64,000 nt of DNA from positions 625,678 through 689,677 of the forward strand of contig NZ_JAZIBG010000036.1 of the NCBI RefSeq assembly GCF_036621135.1. Reading direction: 5' to 3'. A program made the translations under genes and the position numbers. Source of the DNA: Aquincola agrisoli. GTDB lineage: Bacteria > Pseudomonadota > Gammaproteobacteria > Burkholderiales > Burkholderiaceae_C. This document shows, piece by piece, positions 25,534-35,942 of the stretch (position 1 is its first letter; each line of letters opens with the position of its first letter). Below the pieces are notes generated by a model. It made no database searches. It was not told the DNA's origin and saw nothing but the letters and a program-made list of their open reading frames with translations.

Positions 25534-26918
25534 TCCAGCTCCTGGGCGATCTGCAGGCCCTGCACGATCTGGTCATTGAAAGAGGCCACGCCATAACCGA
25601 GCAGGGTGCCGGTCAGGCGTGCGCCCGGCGCCACCTCTGCCAGTGCGGCCGAGGTGGCGCGATGGCTTGCCACGGCCGCGGCGGTGGGCAGCACCAGCGC
25701 GTTGCGCGCCACGAAGCTCTTCAGGGGCCGCACGCTCGCCGTCGACGGCAAGTGCATCAAGCTTCGCAGTTCCTCAGCCAGTACCGCCTGTACGGACGGG
25801 CCATCGTCAAGCGCAGCCCGCGCGGCCAGACAACGCGGGCTGGCCTCCAAGACCACGCGGTGCCATTCGGTGTCCCGCCCGGCCAGCGCGTCCTGGTCGC
25901 AGACCCGGTAGGTGCAGAAGTCCTCGTCGACCACCATGTGGCAGCTGAGCGCCCGGCCGATGTCCGACGACCGCACCAGCGCAAATATCAGGGCCACCGA
26001 CGTGGCACGCTGGGGTTCGATGGCGGGCAAGCGCAGCAGCGCTTGGCAACGTTCCGGCGCGAGCCCCAGCACGAGCCGCTGCGCACCGATGACCTCGCCG
26101 TCGCACTGCACCTGCCAGGCGCCGTTTGCCAGATGCAGCGACTGCACGGGCGCTCTGAGCACGCGGCAGCCGGCCGCCTGGACGACGCGGTCGGCCAAGG
26201 CGGCTACCGACGTTCCGACGAGGCCCTCCTGCGGCATGTGAAACGGATATTCGGGCAACAACACCGGCTCGCCGCGGCATGCCGACGCCAGCGTCTCGGG
26301 GTAGTACAACGGCACCCAGCCCGCGCGATGGAATCTCGCCAGGAAATCGGATGACGAAGCGTCCAGCAGCTTGCGTACGAAGGGCTCGATGTACCGCTCG
26401 TGCCACGCAGCGCCGTGGTTGGCCAGTGCCGCGTCGGCGTAGCTGAGACTGTCGTACACCGGCCCGGCTGTCTTGTGAATGGCGTGACGCGGATCGCCCC
26501 GGTCTATCAGCGGCTGCGCAGACATTCGTGTCCCTGCCAGCAGGTCGAGCCGATTGGCGATCAGGTAGTCGGGGCCGAACCGCCCATCGACTTGCACAGT
26601 CGGAGTGGGCACGCGGCGCGGCGCCATCCGCTCGTCCATCCAGGCAGCCACCTGCGGCGAGAAACGCGTCCAGTCGTTGCGGACCTCCGCCCGGTAGTCG
26701 ATCGCCGATGGCGAAGGGCCTGTGCCAGCCGGCCGCTCGAGCAGCACCATGCCGATGTCGAAATCATGTCCGTCGACACGTGTTCCGGCAAAATGTCCAC
26801 CCAGAGCCTTGCCGTCGGTCAGCAGCGTGACCGCCCTCCCCTTGCGCAGCAGGGCATCGGCGGCGACCAGAACGGCCAGGTTGTTGCCGACGAGCAGAGC
26901 GGGGGCCTTGTCAGACAT
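25530..26918 (-). CDS. FAD-dependent oxidoreductase (amine oxidase/UDP-galactopyranose mutase-like fold)
   Basis: The 462-residue protein has an N-terminal dinucleotide-binding unit (ALLVGNNLAVLVAADALLRKGRAVTLL) followed by GGHFAGTRVDGHDFDIG, the arrangement seen in flavin amine oxidases, UDP-galactopyranose mutases and desaturases. The usual GxGxxG is altered to GNNLAV. A C-terminal FAD-contact segment is suggested by GTLLGYGVASFNDQIVQGLQIA. ATG 26918 follows GAGGATTCAGC and overlaps the upstream methyltransferase by eight bases. The coupling on both sides to methyltransferase genes places it in nucleotide-sugar or glycan tailoring. The reaction is not known. Confidence 0.68.
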   Translation of the reverse strand: MSDKAPALLVGNNLAVLVAADALLRKGRAVTLLTDGKALGGHFAGTRVDGHDFDIGMVLLERPAGTGPSPSAIDYRAEVRNDWTRFSPQVAAWMDERMAPRRVPTPTVQVDGRFGPDYLIANRLDLLAGTRMSAQPLIDRGDPRHAIHKTAGPVYDSLSYADAALANHGAAWHERYIEPFVRKLLDASSSDFLARFHRAGWVPLYYPETLASACRGEPVLLPEYPFHMPQEGLVGTSVAALADRVVQAAGCRVLRAPVQSLHLANGAWQVQCDGEVIGAQRLVLGLAPERCQALLRLPAIEPQRATSVALIFALVRSSDIGRALSCHMVVDEDFCTYRVCDQDALAGRDTEWHRVVLEASPRCLAARAALDDGPSVQAVLAEELRSLMHLPSTASVRPLKSFVARNALVLPTAAAVASHRATSAALAEVAPGARLTGTLLGYGVASFNDQIVQGLQIAQELE

Positions 26919-27651
26919 GCTGAATCCTCGCATTGGCCCAGATCTCTGAACCTAGGTCGGGCAGTTGCTCGACAAGTCGATCAAATCCTTCGAGCAGCGC
27001 CGGGGTCAGGAAGCCCAGGTCGACCAGTTCCTGCATCTGGCCGTGCGTGAAGGGCTTGACGAACAGACTGCCATGTTCCAGGACGGCGAAACCCGCGCAC
27101 GCCAACTCCTCACTCAGCGACGACATGTCGTAGATGCCCCTCTGCTGCATCGTGCGCTGGGTGTCGGACATCACATCGGCGGCCGGTATCAATCCCATCG
27201 CCACGGCAAGCAGGCGGTGCAACGAATGTGCATTCGGCACGTTCACGTGCAGCACCGTGTCGGCCACGCAGAAGCGCCGCGCGGCGGCCAACAGGGCTTG
27301 CGGGTCGTCGACCTCGTGCAATACGCATCCAAGGACGACCATGTCGAAGGTTGGCTCAGCCGGCGGGAAGTCGCAGGACTCTGCGTAGGCCTGTATCACA
27401 CGCACATCGGTCCGGCAGGCGGCAAGTTCCCTGGCGTTGCTGGCGAACATCGGTGCCGGCTCGATCACCGTGCAGGCCATGTCAGGCAGGTCGGTGAACA
27501 AGGGCAGATGCCCGCAGCCGATCTCCAGCAGCCGGCGCGGTCGATGCCTGGCGATCTCTGCCAGCACCCGTCGCCTGCGATAGGCAGCCTGCAAGGGCTC
27601 GAACGGCAGGCGCTGGTATTGCGCCGTGTAGTCTTCGATGTCACGTGCCAT
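26911..27651 (-). CDS. Class I SAM-dependent methyltransferase
   Basis: The 246-residue protein has a clear motif I (RLLEIGCGHLPLFTDL), TVIEPAPMFASNAREL at strand 2, and FDMVVLGCVLHEVDDPQALLAAARRFC at strand 4. LHRLLAVAMGLIPAADVMSD is similar to a segment of the methyltransferase at 24805-25533. It overlaps the FAD oxidoreductase gene by eight bases and starts 18 bases after the acyltransferase gene, so this is one minus-strand operon. Sugar methylation is inferred from neighbours only. Confidence 0.82.
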   Translation of the reverse strand: MARDIEDYTAQYQRLPFEPLQAAYRRRRVLAEIARHRPRRLLEIGCGHLPLFTDLPDMACTVIEPAPMFASNARELAACRTDVRVIQAYAESCDFPPAEPTFDMVVLGCVLHEVDDPQALLAAARRFCVADTVLHVNVPNAHSLHRLLAVAMGLIPAADVMSDTQRTMQQRGIYDMSSLSEELACAGFAVLEHGSLFVKPFTHGQMQELVDLGFLTPALLEGFDRLVEQLPDLGSEIWANARIQHV

Positions 27652-27669
27652 GGGAATGCGTAGTGGTGA

Positions 27670-28593
27670 TCAAACGTCGCGCGCCATGCGAACCTTGAGC
27701 GACTCCGAGAACCCCAGACCCCGCTTGAACTGGATCAGGCCATGGTTGGCTTCGCGGTCGATCGTGGAAGTCCCCGCGTCGATCTGCGCAATGCCTTCGG
27801 CCTGGCAATACGAATAGATGGCATCGGCCACGCTGACCACAGGGCTGAGAGTGGCATAGCCGGGGCGATCGCCCCAGTAAAAGACGTAGAGCACGTGGGG
27901 TTGCACTCGCAGGCACAGTGCCGAGGCCGCAAGCTCGGCGCCGGCACGGCAGCCGAAGAGCGCCATCGATTCAGGAAAGCGCGCCTGCATGTCCTGCAGT
28001 TGCGACAGGGTCATGGACATCGCGTGGCCCTTGCTGGCCCGGTTGGCGGCCAGCACCGCATAGACCTCGGGCAATGCCTCGGGCGGTAGGGTGCCAGCCT
28101 CGATGCCCTCCTTGCGACACTTGCGAAGCCGCTTGACGTTGCCATAGCTCATCCGCGCCTCAAACGGTTGTGCGTCGACGGCAAGGCTGTGGTTCAGATC
28201 GCACTGCGTGACCGAATAGCCGCGGGCGTGGAACAGGTAGGCCTGGTTGGAGAAGGCAATCGGATCATGGGCCATCGGCGCAGGCAGCACTTCGATGCGC
28301 CTAGCGCCAAGCGCGCCCAGCCTGGCGACCACGGCATCGTGGAACTCGAACAGAGCGTCGGTGTGCAAACCCGGCGCAGTGGCAAAGCCGGCGTAAGTGC
28401 CCCGGGCAGGGCTGCGCCACAAACCGCTGCCCATGGGCGTGAAATGCACACTGGCAACGACATGGCCGCCCTTTTCCCATTCGAAGAAAACGCCGCGGCC
28501 TTGTGCATGCAGCTCGAAAAAAGGCGCTCGCTGAAACAGCGCACCAAGCCCCGGATGGGCGAACGTGTTCTCGAGCAATCGGGAGGCAACCAT
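27670..28593 (-). CDS. FemAB/GNAT-like acyltransferase (Acetyltransf_6 type)
   Basis: The 307-residue protein shows the late GNAT region of the FemAB-like group: MSYGNVKRLRKCRKEGIEAG, a second half with FGCRAGAELAASALCLRVQPHVLYVFYWGD, then SYCQAEGIAQIDAGTSTID and NHGLIQFKRGLGF. Such proteins transfer acyl groups to amino sugars or amino acids. Since an FdtA-like ketoisomerase and a sugar aminotransferase lie divergently just upstream, N-acylation of a 3-amino-deoxyhexose is a natural role, by inference. It is the first gene of the leftward operon, and its promoter must lie in 28594-28823. Confidence 0.72.
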   Translation of the reverse strand: MVASRLLENTFAHPGLGALFQRAPFFELHAQGRGVFFEWEKGGHVVASVHFTPMGSGLWRSPARGTYAGFATAPGLHTDALFEFHDAVVARLGALGARRIEVLPAPMAHDPIAFSNQAYLFHARGYSVTQCDLNHSLAVDAQPFEARMSYGNVKRLRKCRKEGIEAGTLPPEALPEVYAVLAANRASKGHAMSMTLSQLQDMQARFPESMALFGCRAGAELAASALCLRVQPHVLYVFYWGDRPGYATLSPVVSVADAIYSYCQAEGIAQIDAGTSTIDREANHGLIQFKRGLGFSESLKVRMARDV

Positions 28594-28823
28594 GGAACCT
28601 TTGCAGCAACGCAGGGCGGGCTAGATCTCGTTCGCCGGATTGGACGCCGCGCAAGCAAGCGGCAGGGCCGGATAAGCAGCCCTCCATCCCGCCATTTCGC
28701 CGCCATGACAGCACGCAATTGGACGGCATCCAGGCCACTTATCGATTCATCGGGCTGGGCTCGCATTCCTAAACTGGTATGAACGGCTGCGGTTCAGCGC
28801 GGCCATCCACTCCTGGAGTTCAG
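28594..28823. promoter_or_regulatory. Divergent promoter region of the sugar-tailoring operons
   Basis: These 230 bases separate the leftward acyltransferase operon from the rightward ketoisomerase/aminotransferase pair, so both promoters must lie here. I see no convincing -35/-10 pair. TAAACT near 28770 and TATGAA near 28777 are weak -10 candidates for the rightward genes. GGAG at 28814-28817 is the ribosome-binding site for the ATG at 28824. Confidence 0.4.
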
Positions 28824-29309
28824 ATGAGCAACCTGTTGGAAGTGCCGGAAGCCCCGACACGCACGGCCACCACACGCGCCGCGCGCCCGAAGCAAGCAGG
28901 CACATCGCGGCTCAGTGCCTGCACGCTCATAGATCTGCCCAAGATCAACGATCCGCGCGGCAACCTGACATTCATCGAAGCGGGCCGCCATCTCCCGTTC
29001 AAGTTCAACCGCATCTTCTATTTGTATGACGTGCCCGGCGGTTCCGATCGGGGTGGTCATGCACTCAAAACGACGCACCAGTTCGTCATCGCCATTTCGG
29101 GAAGCTTTGACGTCGTGCTGGACGCCGGCAACGGGCGGCAACGCTTCCACCTCAACCGTTCGTACTACGGCTTGTACATCCCGCCAATGGTTTGGCGTGA
29201 GCTGGACAACTTCTCTTCCGGATCGGTTGCACTCGTGCTCGCCTCCGACCACTACGACGAAGCCGACTACATCCGGACGTACGCCGAATTCGCCCAATCC
29301 TGCCGCTGA
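28824..29309 (+). CDS. FdtA/WxcM-like dTDP-sugar 3,4-ketoisomerase (cupin)
   Basis: The 161-residue protein carries the FdtA cupin pattern: LPKINDPRGNLTFIEAGRHLPF, RIFYLYDVPGGSDRGGHA, then SFDVVLDAG and NRSYYGLYIPPMVWREL, ending with the typical SDHYDEADYIR. FdtA-type enzymes convert dTDP-4-keto-6-deoxyglucose into the 3-keto isomer, the step before amination at C3. The first 30 residues are a Thr/Arg-rich extension. The next gene encodes the matching aminotransferase 16 bases later. Which epimer is made (fucose or quinovose series) cannot be read. Confidence 0.85.
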   Translation: MSNLLEVPEAPTRTATTRAARPKQAGTSRLSACTLIDLPKINDPRGNLTFIEAGRHLPFKFNRIFYLYDVPGGSDRGGHALKTTHQFVIAISGSFDVVLDAGNGRQRFHLNRSYYGLYIPPMVWRELDNFSSGSVALVLASDHYDEADYIRTYAEFAQSCR

Positions 29310-29325
29310 ACGAGGCACCATCTCC

Positions 29326-30453
29326 GTGAGCCCACGCAAGACCTCATTCCTCGACCTGCAGGCCATCAACGCCGCGCACGGCCCGGCGCTTTCTGCAGCC
29401 TTCGAGCGCGTACTCGCCAGCGGCTGGTACATCATGGGCAAGGAGCTGGAAGGCTTTGAGCGTGCGTTTGCCGAATACTGCGGTGCCAAGCACTGCATCG
29501 GCGTGGGCAATGGCCTCGATGCCCTGCATCTCATCTTGAAGGCCCACGGCATCGGCCCCGGCGACGAGGTGATCGTTCCATCGAACACCTACATCGCCAC
29601 CTGGCTGGCGGTGTCGCACACCGGCGCCCGGCCCGTGCCGGTGGAACCGCTGCCGGAAACGCACAACATCGACCCACAGCGCATCGAAGCGGCCATCACG
29701 CCGAACACACGCGCCGTTCTGGTCGTGCACCTGTACGGTCAAGCCTGCGACATGGACCCGATCCTGCGCGTGGCGCGGGCCCATGGCCTGAAAGTGTTCG
29801 AAGACGCGGCTCAGGCCCACGGCGCCCGTTATCGCGGCCGGCGTGTGGGGTCATTGAGCGACGCTGCCGGCTTCAGCTTCTATCCGGGCAAGAACCTCGG
29901 TGCGCTGGGCGACGGCGGCGCGATCGTCACCAGCGATCCCGACCTGGCGGGCAGGCTGCGAGAACTCCGCAACTACGGCTCCAGCATCAAGTACCACAAC
30001 AAGGTGCAGGGGTACAACTCGCGGCTCGACGAACTGCAGGCTGCGCTGCTGCAGGCGAAGCTGCCGCTGCTCGACGCAGAGAACGCGCACCGCGCGCAGC
30101 TGGCGCAGGCGTACCACGACGGCCTGCAAGGGCTCGACCTCGGCCTGCCCCATGTGCCCCAAGGCCACGAGCCCGCCTGGCACGTCTACGTGGTCCGCTG
30201 CCGCGCGCGCGAAGCGCTGCAGCAGTCGCTGCGCGACGCAGGCATCGAGACGCTGATCCATTACCCCGTCGCGCCCCATCTGCAGCCCGCCTACGCCGCG
30301 CTCGGCATCCCCCGGGGCAGCCTGCCGGTAGCCGAGCAACTGCAGGATGAAGTGCTCAGCCTGCCGATGGGTCCACACCTCACGGTGGACGACATCGGCC
30401 GCGTGTGCCAGGCGATCCACACTGCACGGCAGGTGTTCGAGGAGAGGGCCTGA
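29326..30453 (+). CDS. DegT/DnrJ/EryC1-family sugar aminotransferase (FdtB/QdtB-like)
   Basis: The 375-residue PLP enzyme has FLDLQAINAAH at the start, GVGNGLDALHLILKAHGIGPGDEVIVPSNT, DAAQAHGA and the PLP lysine in FYPGKNLGALGDGG. These are hallmarks of sugar aminotransferases that aminate dTDP-3-keto-6-deoxyhexoses. With the adjacent FdtA-like protein it should give a dTDP-3-amino-3,6-dideoxyhexose (Fuc3N or Qui3N). The start is GTG at 29326. rmlA and rmlB, which make the precursor, are not in this window. A terminator follows. Confidence 0.9.
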   Translation: MSPRKTSFLDLQAINAAHGPALSAAFERVLASGWYIMGKELEGFERAFAEYCGAKHCIGVGNGLDALHLILKAHGIGPGDEVIVPSNTYIATWLAVSHTGARPVPVEPLPETHNIDPQRIEAAITPNTRAVLVVHLYGQACDMDPILRVARAHGLKVFEDAAQAHGARYRGRRVGSLSDAAGFSFYPGKNLGALGDGGAIVTSDPDLAGRLRELRNYGSSIKYHNKVQGYNSRLDELQAALLQAKLPLLDAENAHRAQLAQAYHDGLQGLDLGLPHVPQGHEPAWHVYVVRCRAREALQQSLRDAGIETLIHYPVAPHLQPAYAALGIPRGSLPVAEQLQDEVLSLPMGPHLTVDDIGRVCQAIHTARQVFEERA

Positions 30454-30488
30454 GGTCGGCGGGCCCACCGTCGCCAGGCACCACCCAG

Positions 30489-30514
30489 CCAGCCTGCGCG
30501 CTGGCTTTTTTTCT
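30489..30514 (+). terminator. Rho-independent terminator after the aminotransferase gene
   Basis: AGCCAGC at 30489-30495 pairs with GCTGGCT at 30502-30508 around a six-base loop, followed by a run of T residues to 30514. Confidence 0.88.
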
Positions 30515-30591
30515 TTCGAAAGGCCTTAAGAACGGCGCCCCGCGCGCCGCCCTATCTTCCAACGCCCGTCCGTCGCCGCCGCCCGCCCGCC

Positions 30592-31596
30592 ATGGCCCCG
30601 CCCCGCATCAGCGCCATCTCACCCGTGTCACGCGCCTCGCCCGCGTGGTCCGTCGGGCACGGCCCGCATCCGCCGGCGGTCGCGCCGTTGCAGGCGGCCG
30701 TGGCGCCCATCGCGGCACCGGCCGCGACGGAATCGACGGCCGGCCTGCTGGCCTCGATGCAGCCGGTACTGCCGCCCGGATGGGAAGCGCTCGCCAACGG
30801 ACAGAAGCACCCCTCGCGCGGCGGCCAACAGCTGCCTTCCGGGGCGCCGGCCGACACCTCGCCCGCACCGCTGGCATCGACCCTCGTCCCGCCGGAGGCC
30901 CGGCTGGCCCGCCCGAGCGGCGCCCCGGCCGCGCCGCTCGCCGCGGCCTGGCGCGCCCAGGTGCTCACCGGCCACCACGCCGCGGCCGACGCCGCCGTGC
31001 CGCGCGCCGAGCTGCCGTCCGGCACCTGGGCCGCCGCCGAGTTCCCGTCGCTCGCCTCGGTGCCGGCCGGCTCGGCGCTCCTGGCCGCCGGCACGGTGCC
31101 CTCGCTGCCCGCGGCACCGCCACCCGACCGCATGGGCTACCTGCTGCACGCCTGGAACGGCCAGCCGGTCGCCCTGCGCCTGATGGAGCCCGAACCCGAA
31201 GACCCGCCGGCAACCGCGCCGCGGGGCCTGCCCGCCTTGCGGCTGGCGCTCGACCTGCCCTTGCTCGGGCGCATGGTGCTGCAGCTGCAACTGGCGCAGG
31301 GCGGCATCTGGCTCGCGATCGCGGTGGAGGAGCCCTCGGCCCTCGCCGTCGTCCAGGCCGCCCTCCCGGCCTTCACCCAGGCCCTGGGCCAGGCCGGCCT
31401 GCGGCTGCTGCGCTGGCGCCTGGAACGCGGCAGCGGCCACGGCAGCGCCTTCGCGAACCTGCCGCTGCACCTGCCGCCCAGCGCCACCCAGCTCGCCCCG
31501 GCGCTCTTCCGCGCGGCGGCCGAGGTCGTGCTCGTGCTGCAGCAGGCCGATGAACTGGCTGCGTTGGCGGCGGCCAACGGCATGCACCGCACGTAA
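30592..31596 (+). CDS. FliK-like (flagellar hook-length control C-domain-like) protein, tentative
   Basis: The 334-residue protein has a low-complexity Ala/Pro-rich first two thirds (residues 1-180). The C-terminal domain contains LALDLPLLGRMVLQLQLAQGG-like strands followed by helices (LQAGLR-type FTQALGQAGLRLLRWRL). This layout resembles FliK or FliK-like proteins, in which a disordered ruler precedes a compact domain that switches export specificity. Similarity is by pattern only, so the call is tentative. The flagellin and its modification genes upstream support a motility link. An HrpP/YscP-type or unrelated Ala/Pro-rich protein is possible. Confidence 0.45.
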   Translation: MAPPRISAISPVSRASPAWSVGHGPHPPAVAPLQAAVAPIAAPAATESTAGLLASMQPVLPPGWEALANGQKHPSRGGQQLPSGAPADTSPAPLASTLVPPEARLARPSGAPAAPLAAAWRAQVLTGHHAAADAAVPRAELPSGTWAAAEFPSLASVPAGSALLAAGTVPSLPAAPPPDRMGYLLHAWNGQPVALRLMEPEPEDPPATAPRGLPALRLALDLPLLGRMVLQLQLAQGGIWLAIAVEEPSALAVVQAALPAFTQALGQAGLRLLRWRLERGSGHGSAFANLPLHLPPSATQLAPALFRAAAEVVLVLQQADELAALAAANGMHRT

Positions 31597-31628
31597 AAAA
31601 GCCCGCCTCCTCGCGGAGACGGGCGGGC
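31595..31628 (-). terminator. Terminator of clpB
   Basis: Read leftward, a GC-rich imperfect stem at 31601-31628 (outer GCCCGC/GCGGGC, inner CTCC/GGAG) ends in six T residues (31600-31595). It lies 23 bases after the clpB stop and touches the stop codon of the convergent FliK-like gene. Confidence 0.75.
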
Positions 31629-31651
31629 GCCGGCCGTAGGGCCGGGGGGTG

Positions 31652-34255
<2,604 letters not shown>

Positions 34256-34280
34256 GGGGTGGAACCTCCGATTGCGACAA

Positions 34281-34308
34281 ATATGAGGCGGCGACGGCGC
34301 TCTTCAAG
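34281..34308 (-). promoter_or_regulatory. Sigma-32 (RpoH) heat-shock promoter of clpB
   Basis: On the minus strand CTTGAAG (34308-34302) is followed after 14 bases by CTCATAT (34287-34281). This matches the RpoH pattern CTTGAAA, 11-16 bases, CCCATnT with one mismatch in each box. GGAGG stands just before the clpB ATG. Confidence 0.8.
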
Positions 34309-34412
34309 TTGCGCTGCATCAAGCTTGCGCCATGTGGCCGGCAATCGGAGTGCCCGCCGTGCGTGGGCGGCAACGCTGGCCCGGGCGGCGCGCCGCCGCC
34401 CATCGGCGCACG

Positions 34413-34997
34413 CTAGAGGCGCTCGCCCACCGCGTGGTAGTGGCCGGCGTGGAACGCCAGTGCCGGCTCGTCAGCATCGTGCCGGTGGTGCAGCACTTCC
34501 CCGATGAAGAGCACGTGGTCGCCCGCGGCCTGCTGCGAGACCAGCCGGCACTCGAAGGTGGCGGTGCTGCCTTCGAGCAACGGCGCGCCGCCCAGCCCGT
34601 CGCGCCAGACGCCCTGGGCGAACTTGTCGGCCTCTCGCGAGGCGAAGCGGCGCGACAGCTCGACCTGCGCCTCCGACAGCACGTTGACCGCGAACACCGG
34701 CGCGGCGGCGAAGTTGGCCAGCGCCGAGCTCGCCCGCCGCAGCGACCACAGCACCAGCGGCGGGTCGAGCGACAGCGCGCTGAACGAATTGGCCGTGAGC
34801 CCGACCGGCAGGCCTGCGGCATTGCGGCAGGTGATGATCGTCACGCCGGTGGCGTACCGGCCCAGCGCGGCGCGCAGCGCCAGGCGGTCGTCGGCGGCCG
34901 GGGCCGGGGCCGCGTGGCGGGCAGGGCCGGCGGCCGCATCGGCCGCGTGCGGCTCGGCGCCTTCCGCGGCGGGCGGGTGCATGTCAGGCGCACTCAT
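34413..34997 (-). CDS. Flavin reductase-like (FMN-binding split barrel) domain protein
   Basis: The 194-residue protein has a 35-residue Ala/Pro-rich leader and then the flavin-reductase-like split barrel: LRAALGRYATGVTIITCRN, GLTANSFSALSLDPPLVLWSL, FAVNVLSEAQVELSRRFAS and, near the end, GDHVLFIGEVLHH. Members reduce FMN/FAD with NAD(P)H, often supplying two-component monooxygenases. The start at 34997 was chosen over a longer frame that overlaps crcB. The ribosome-binding site is weak. It lies between crcB and clpB; its partner oxygenase is not visible. Confidence 0.85.
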   Translation of the reverse strand: MSAPDMHPPAAEGAEPHAADAAAGPARHAAPAPAADDRLALRAALGRYATGVTIITCRNAAGLPVGLTANSFSALSLDPPLVLWSLRRASSALANFAAAPVFAVNVLSEAQVELSRRFASREADKFAQGVWRDGLGGAPLLEGSTATFECRLVSQQAAGDHVLFIGEVLHHRHDADEPALAFHAGHYHAVGERL

Positions 34998-35025
34998 CGA
35001 GCACCCACGGAGAGCCGGACGACCC

Positions 35026-35418
35026 TCATGCCCGCCACAACACCTTCGCCAGCCAGAAGCCCGCGGCAGCGCAGGCCAGCGCGCCCGCCACATGGGCCAG
35101 GGTGTGGGCCACGGCCATCGGCAACTCGCCGCGCTGCAGCAGCCCGAGCGATTCGCCCGAGAAGGCCGAGAACGTCGTCAGCCCGCCCAGGAAGCCGGTG
35201 ACGGCGAAGTGACGCAGCAGTTCGTCGGGGTGGCGCGCAAAGCCGAACATCGCCACGCCGATCAGCATCCCGCCAACGCAGTTGACCGCCAGCGTGCCGA
35301 GCGGAAAGCCGCGCCACAGGCCGTTGAGCCAGAGCCCGGCTCCCCAGCGCGCGAGCGCGCCCAGGGCGGCGCCGAAGGCGATCGCCACCACCGTGGGCCA
35401 GGACACGGCCGGTGTCAT
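35026..35418 (-). CDS. crcB: CrcB/Fluc fluoride channel
   Basis: The 130-residue membrane protein has four hydrophobic segments and the Fluc hallmarks: GAALGALARWG in segment 1, GTLAVNCVGGMLIG with the conserved asparagine in segment 2, and GFLGGLTTFSAFS with the TTFS motif in segment 3. Dimers export fluoride. The start at 35418 overlaps the moaE stop (ATGA), so it is translated with moaE. No fluoride riboswitch is expected or seen, since the gene follows moaE directly. Confidence 0.93.
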   Translation of the reverse strand: MTPAVSWPTVVAIAFGAALGALARWGAGLWLNGLWRGFPLGTLAVNCVGGMLIGVAMFGFARHPDELLRHFAVTGFLGGLTTFSAFSGESLGLLQRGELPMAVAHTLAHVAGALACAAAGFWLAKVLWRA

Positions 35419-35942
35419 GCCGGGGCACCCGGCGCCGTGGCGTCGGCATTGGCCGCAGGCAGGCCCCAGCGCGCCGCGGCAGCGTCGTCGGCCACGCGGG
35501 CATCGACCCAACGGGCGCCTTCGGGCGTGTGCTCCTTCTTCCAGAACGGGGCCTGGGTCTTCAGGTAGTCCATCAGGAACTCGCAGGCCTGGAAGGCGGT
35601 GCCGCGGTGCGCCGACGTGACGGCCACCAGGACGATCTGTTCCTGCGGCCGCAGCGGCCCCACGCGGTGCACGACACGCGCCGCGTGGATCGCGAAACGC
35701 GCGTGGGCTTCGTCGATCATCGATTCGATCGCGCGCTCGGTCATGCCGGGGTAGTGCTCCAGCTCGAGCAGGCTCACCTCAGGATCGGCAGCGGCCGCCG
35801 GGTCGCGCTCGCGCACGGTGCCGACAAACGCCGCCACCGCGCCCACCCCGCCGTCGCCTGCGCGCAGCGCGGCCACTTCGGTGGACAGATCGAAGTCCGC
35901 CGTCTGAACCCGCACGCGCGCGGAATCCACATCTCGATGCAT
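35415..35942 (-). CDS. moaE: Molybdopterin synthase catalytic subunit MoaE
   Basis: The 175-residue protein has the MoaE features: VGAVAAFVGTVRE, LELEHYPGMTERAI, HRVGPLRPQEQIVLVAVTSAHRGTAF and the C-terminal lysine motif in LKTQAPFWKKE. With MoaD thiocarboxylate it converts cPMP into molybdopterin. It is about 20 residues longer than average because of an Ala-rich tail. Its partner moaD lies 7.5 kb away at 43440-43703, beyond the LacI-controlled cassette; in related bacteria they are usually adjacent. The start at 35942 gives a normal N-terminus. Confidence 0.93.
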   Translation of the reverse strand: MHRDVDSARVRVQTADFDLSTEVAALRAGDGGVGAVAAFVGTVRERDPAAAADPEVSLLELEHYPGMTERAIESMIDEAHARFAIHAARVVHRVGPLRPQEQIVLVAVTSAHRGTAFQACEFLMDYLKTQAPFWKKEHTPEGARWVDARVADDAAAARWGLPAANADATAPGAPA

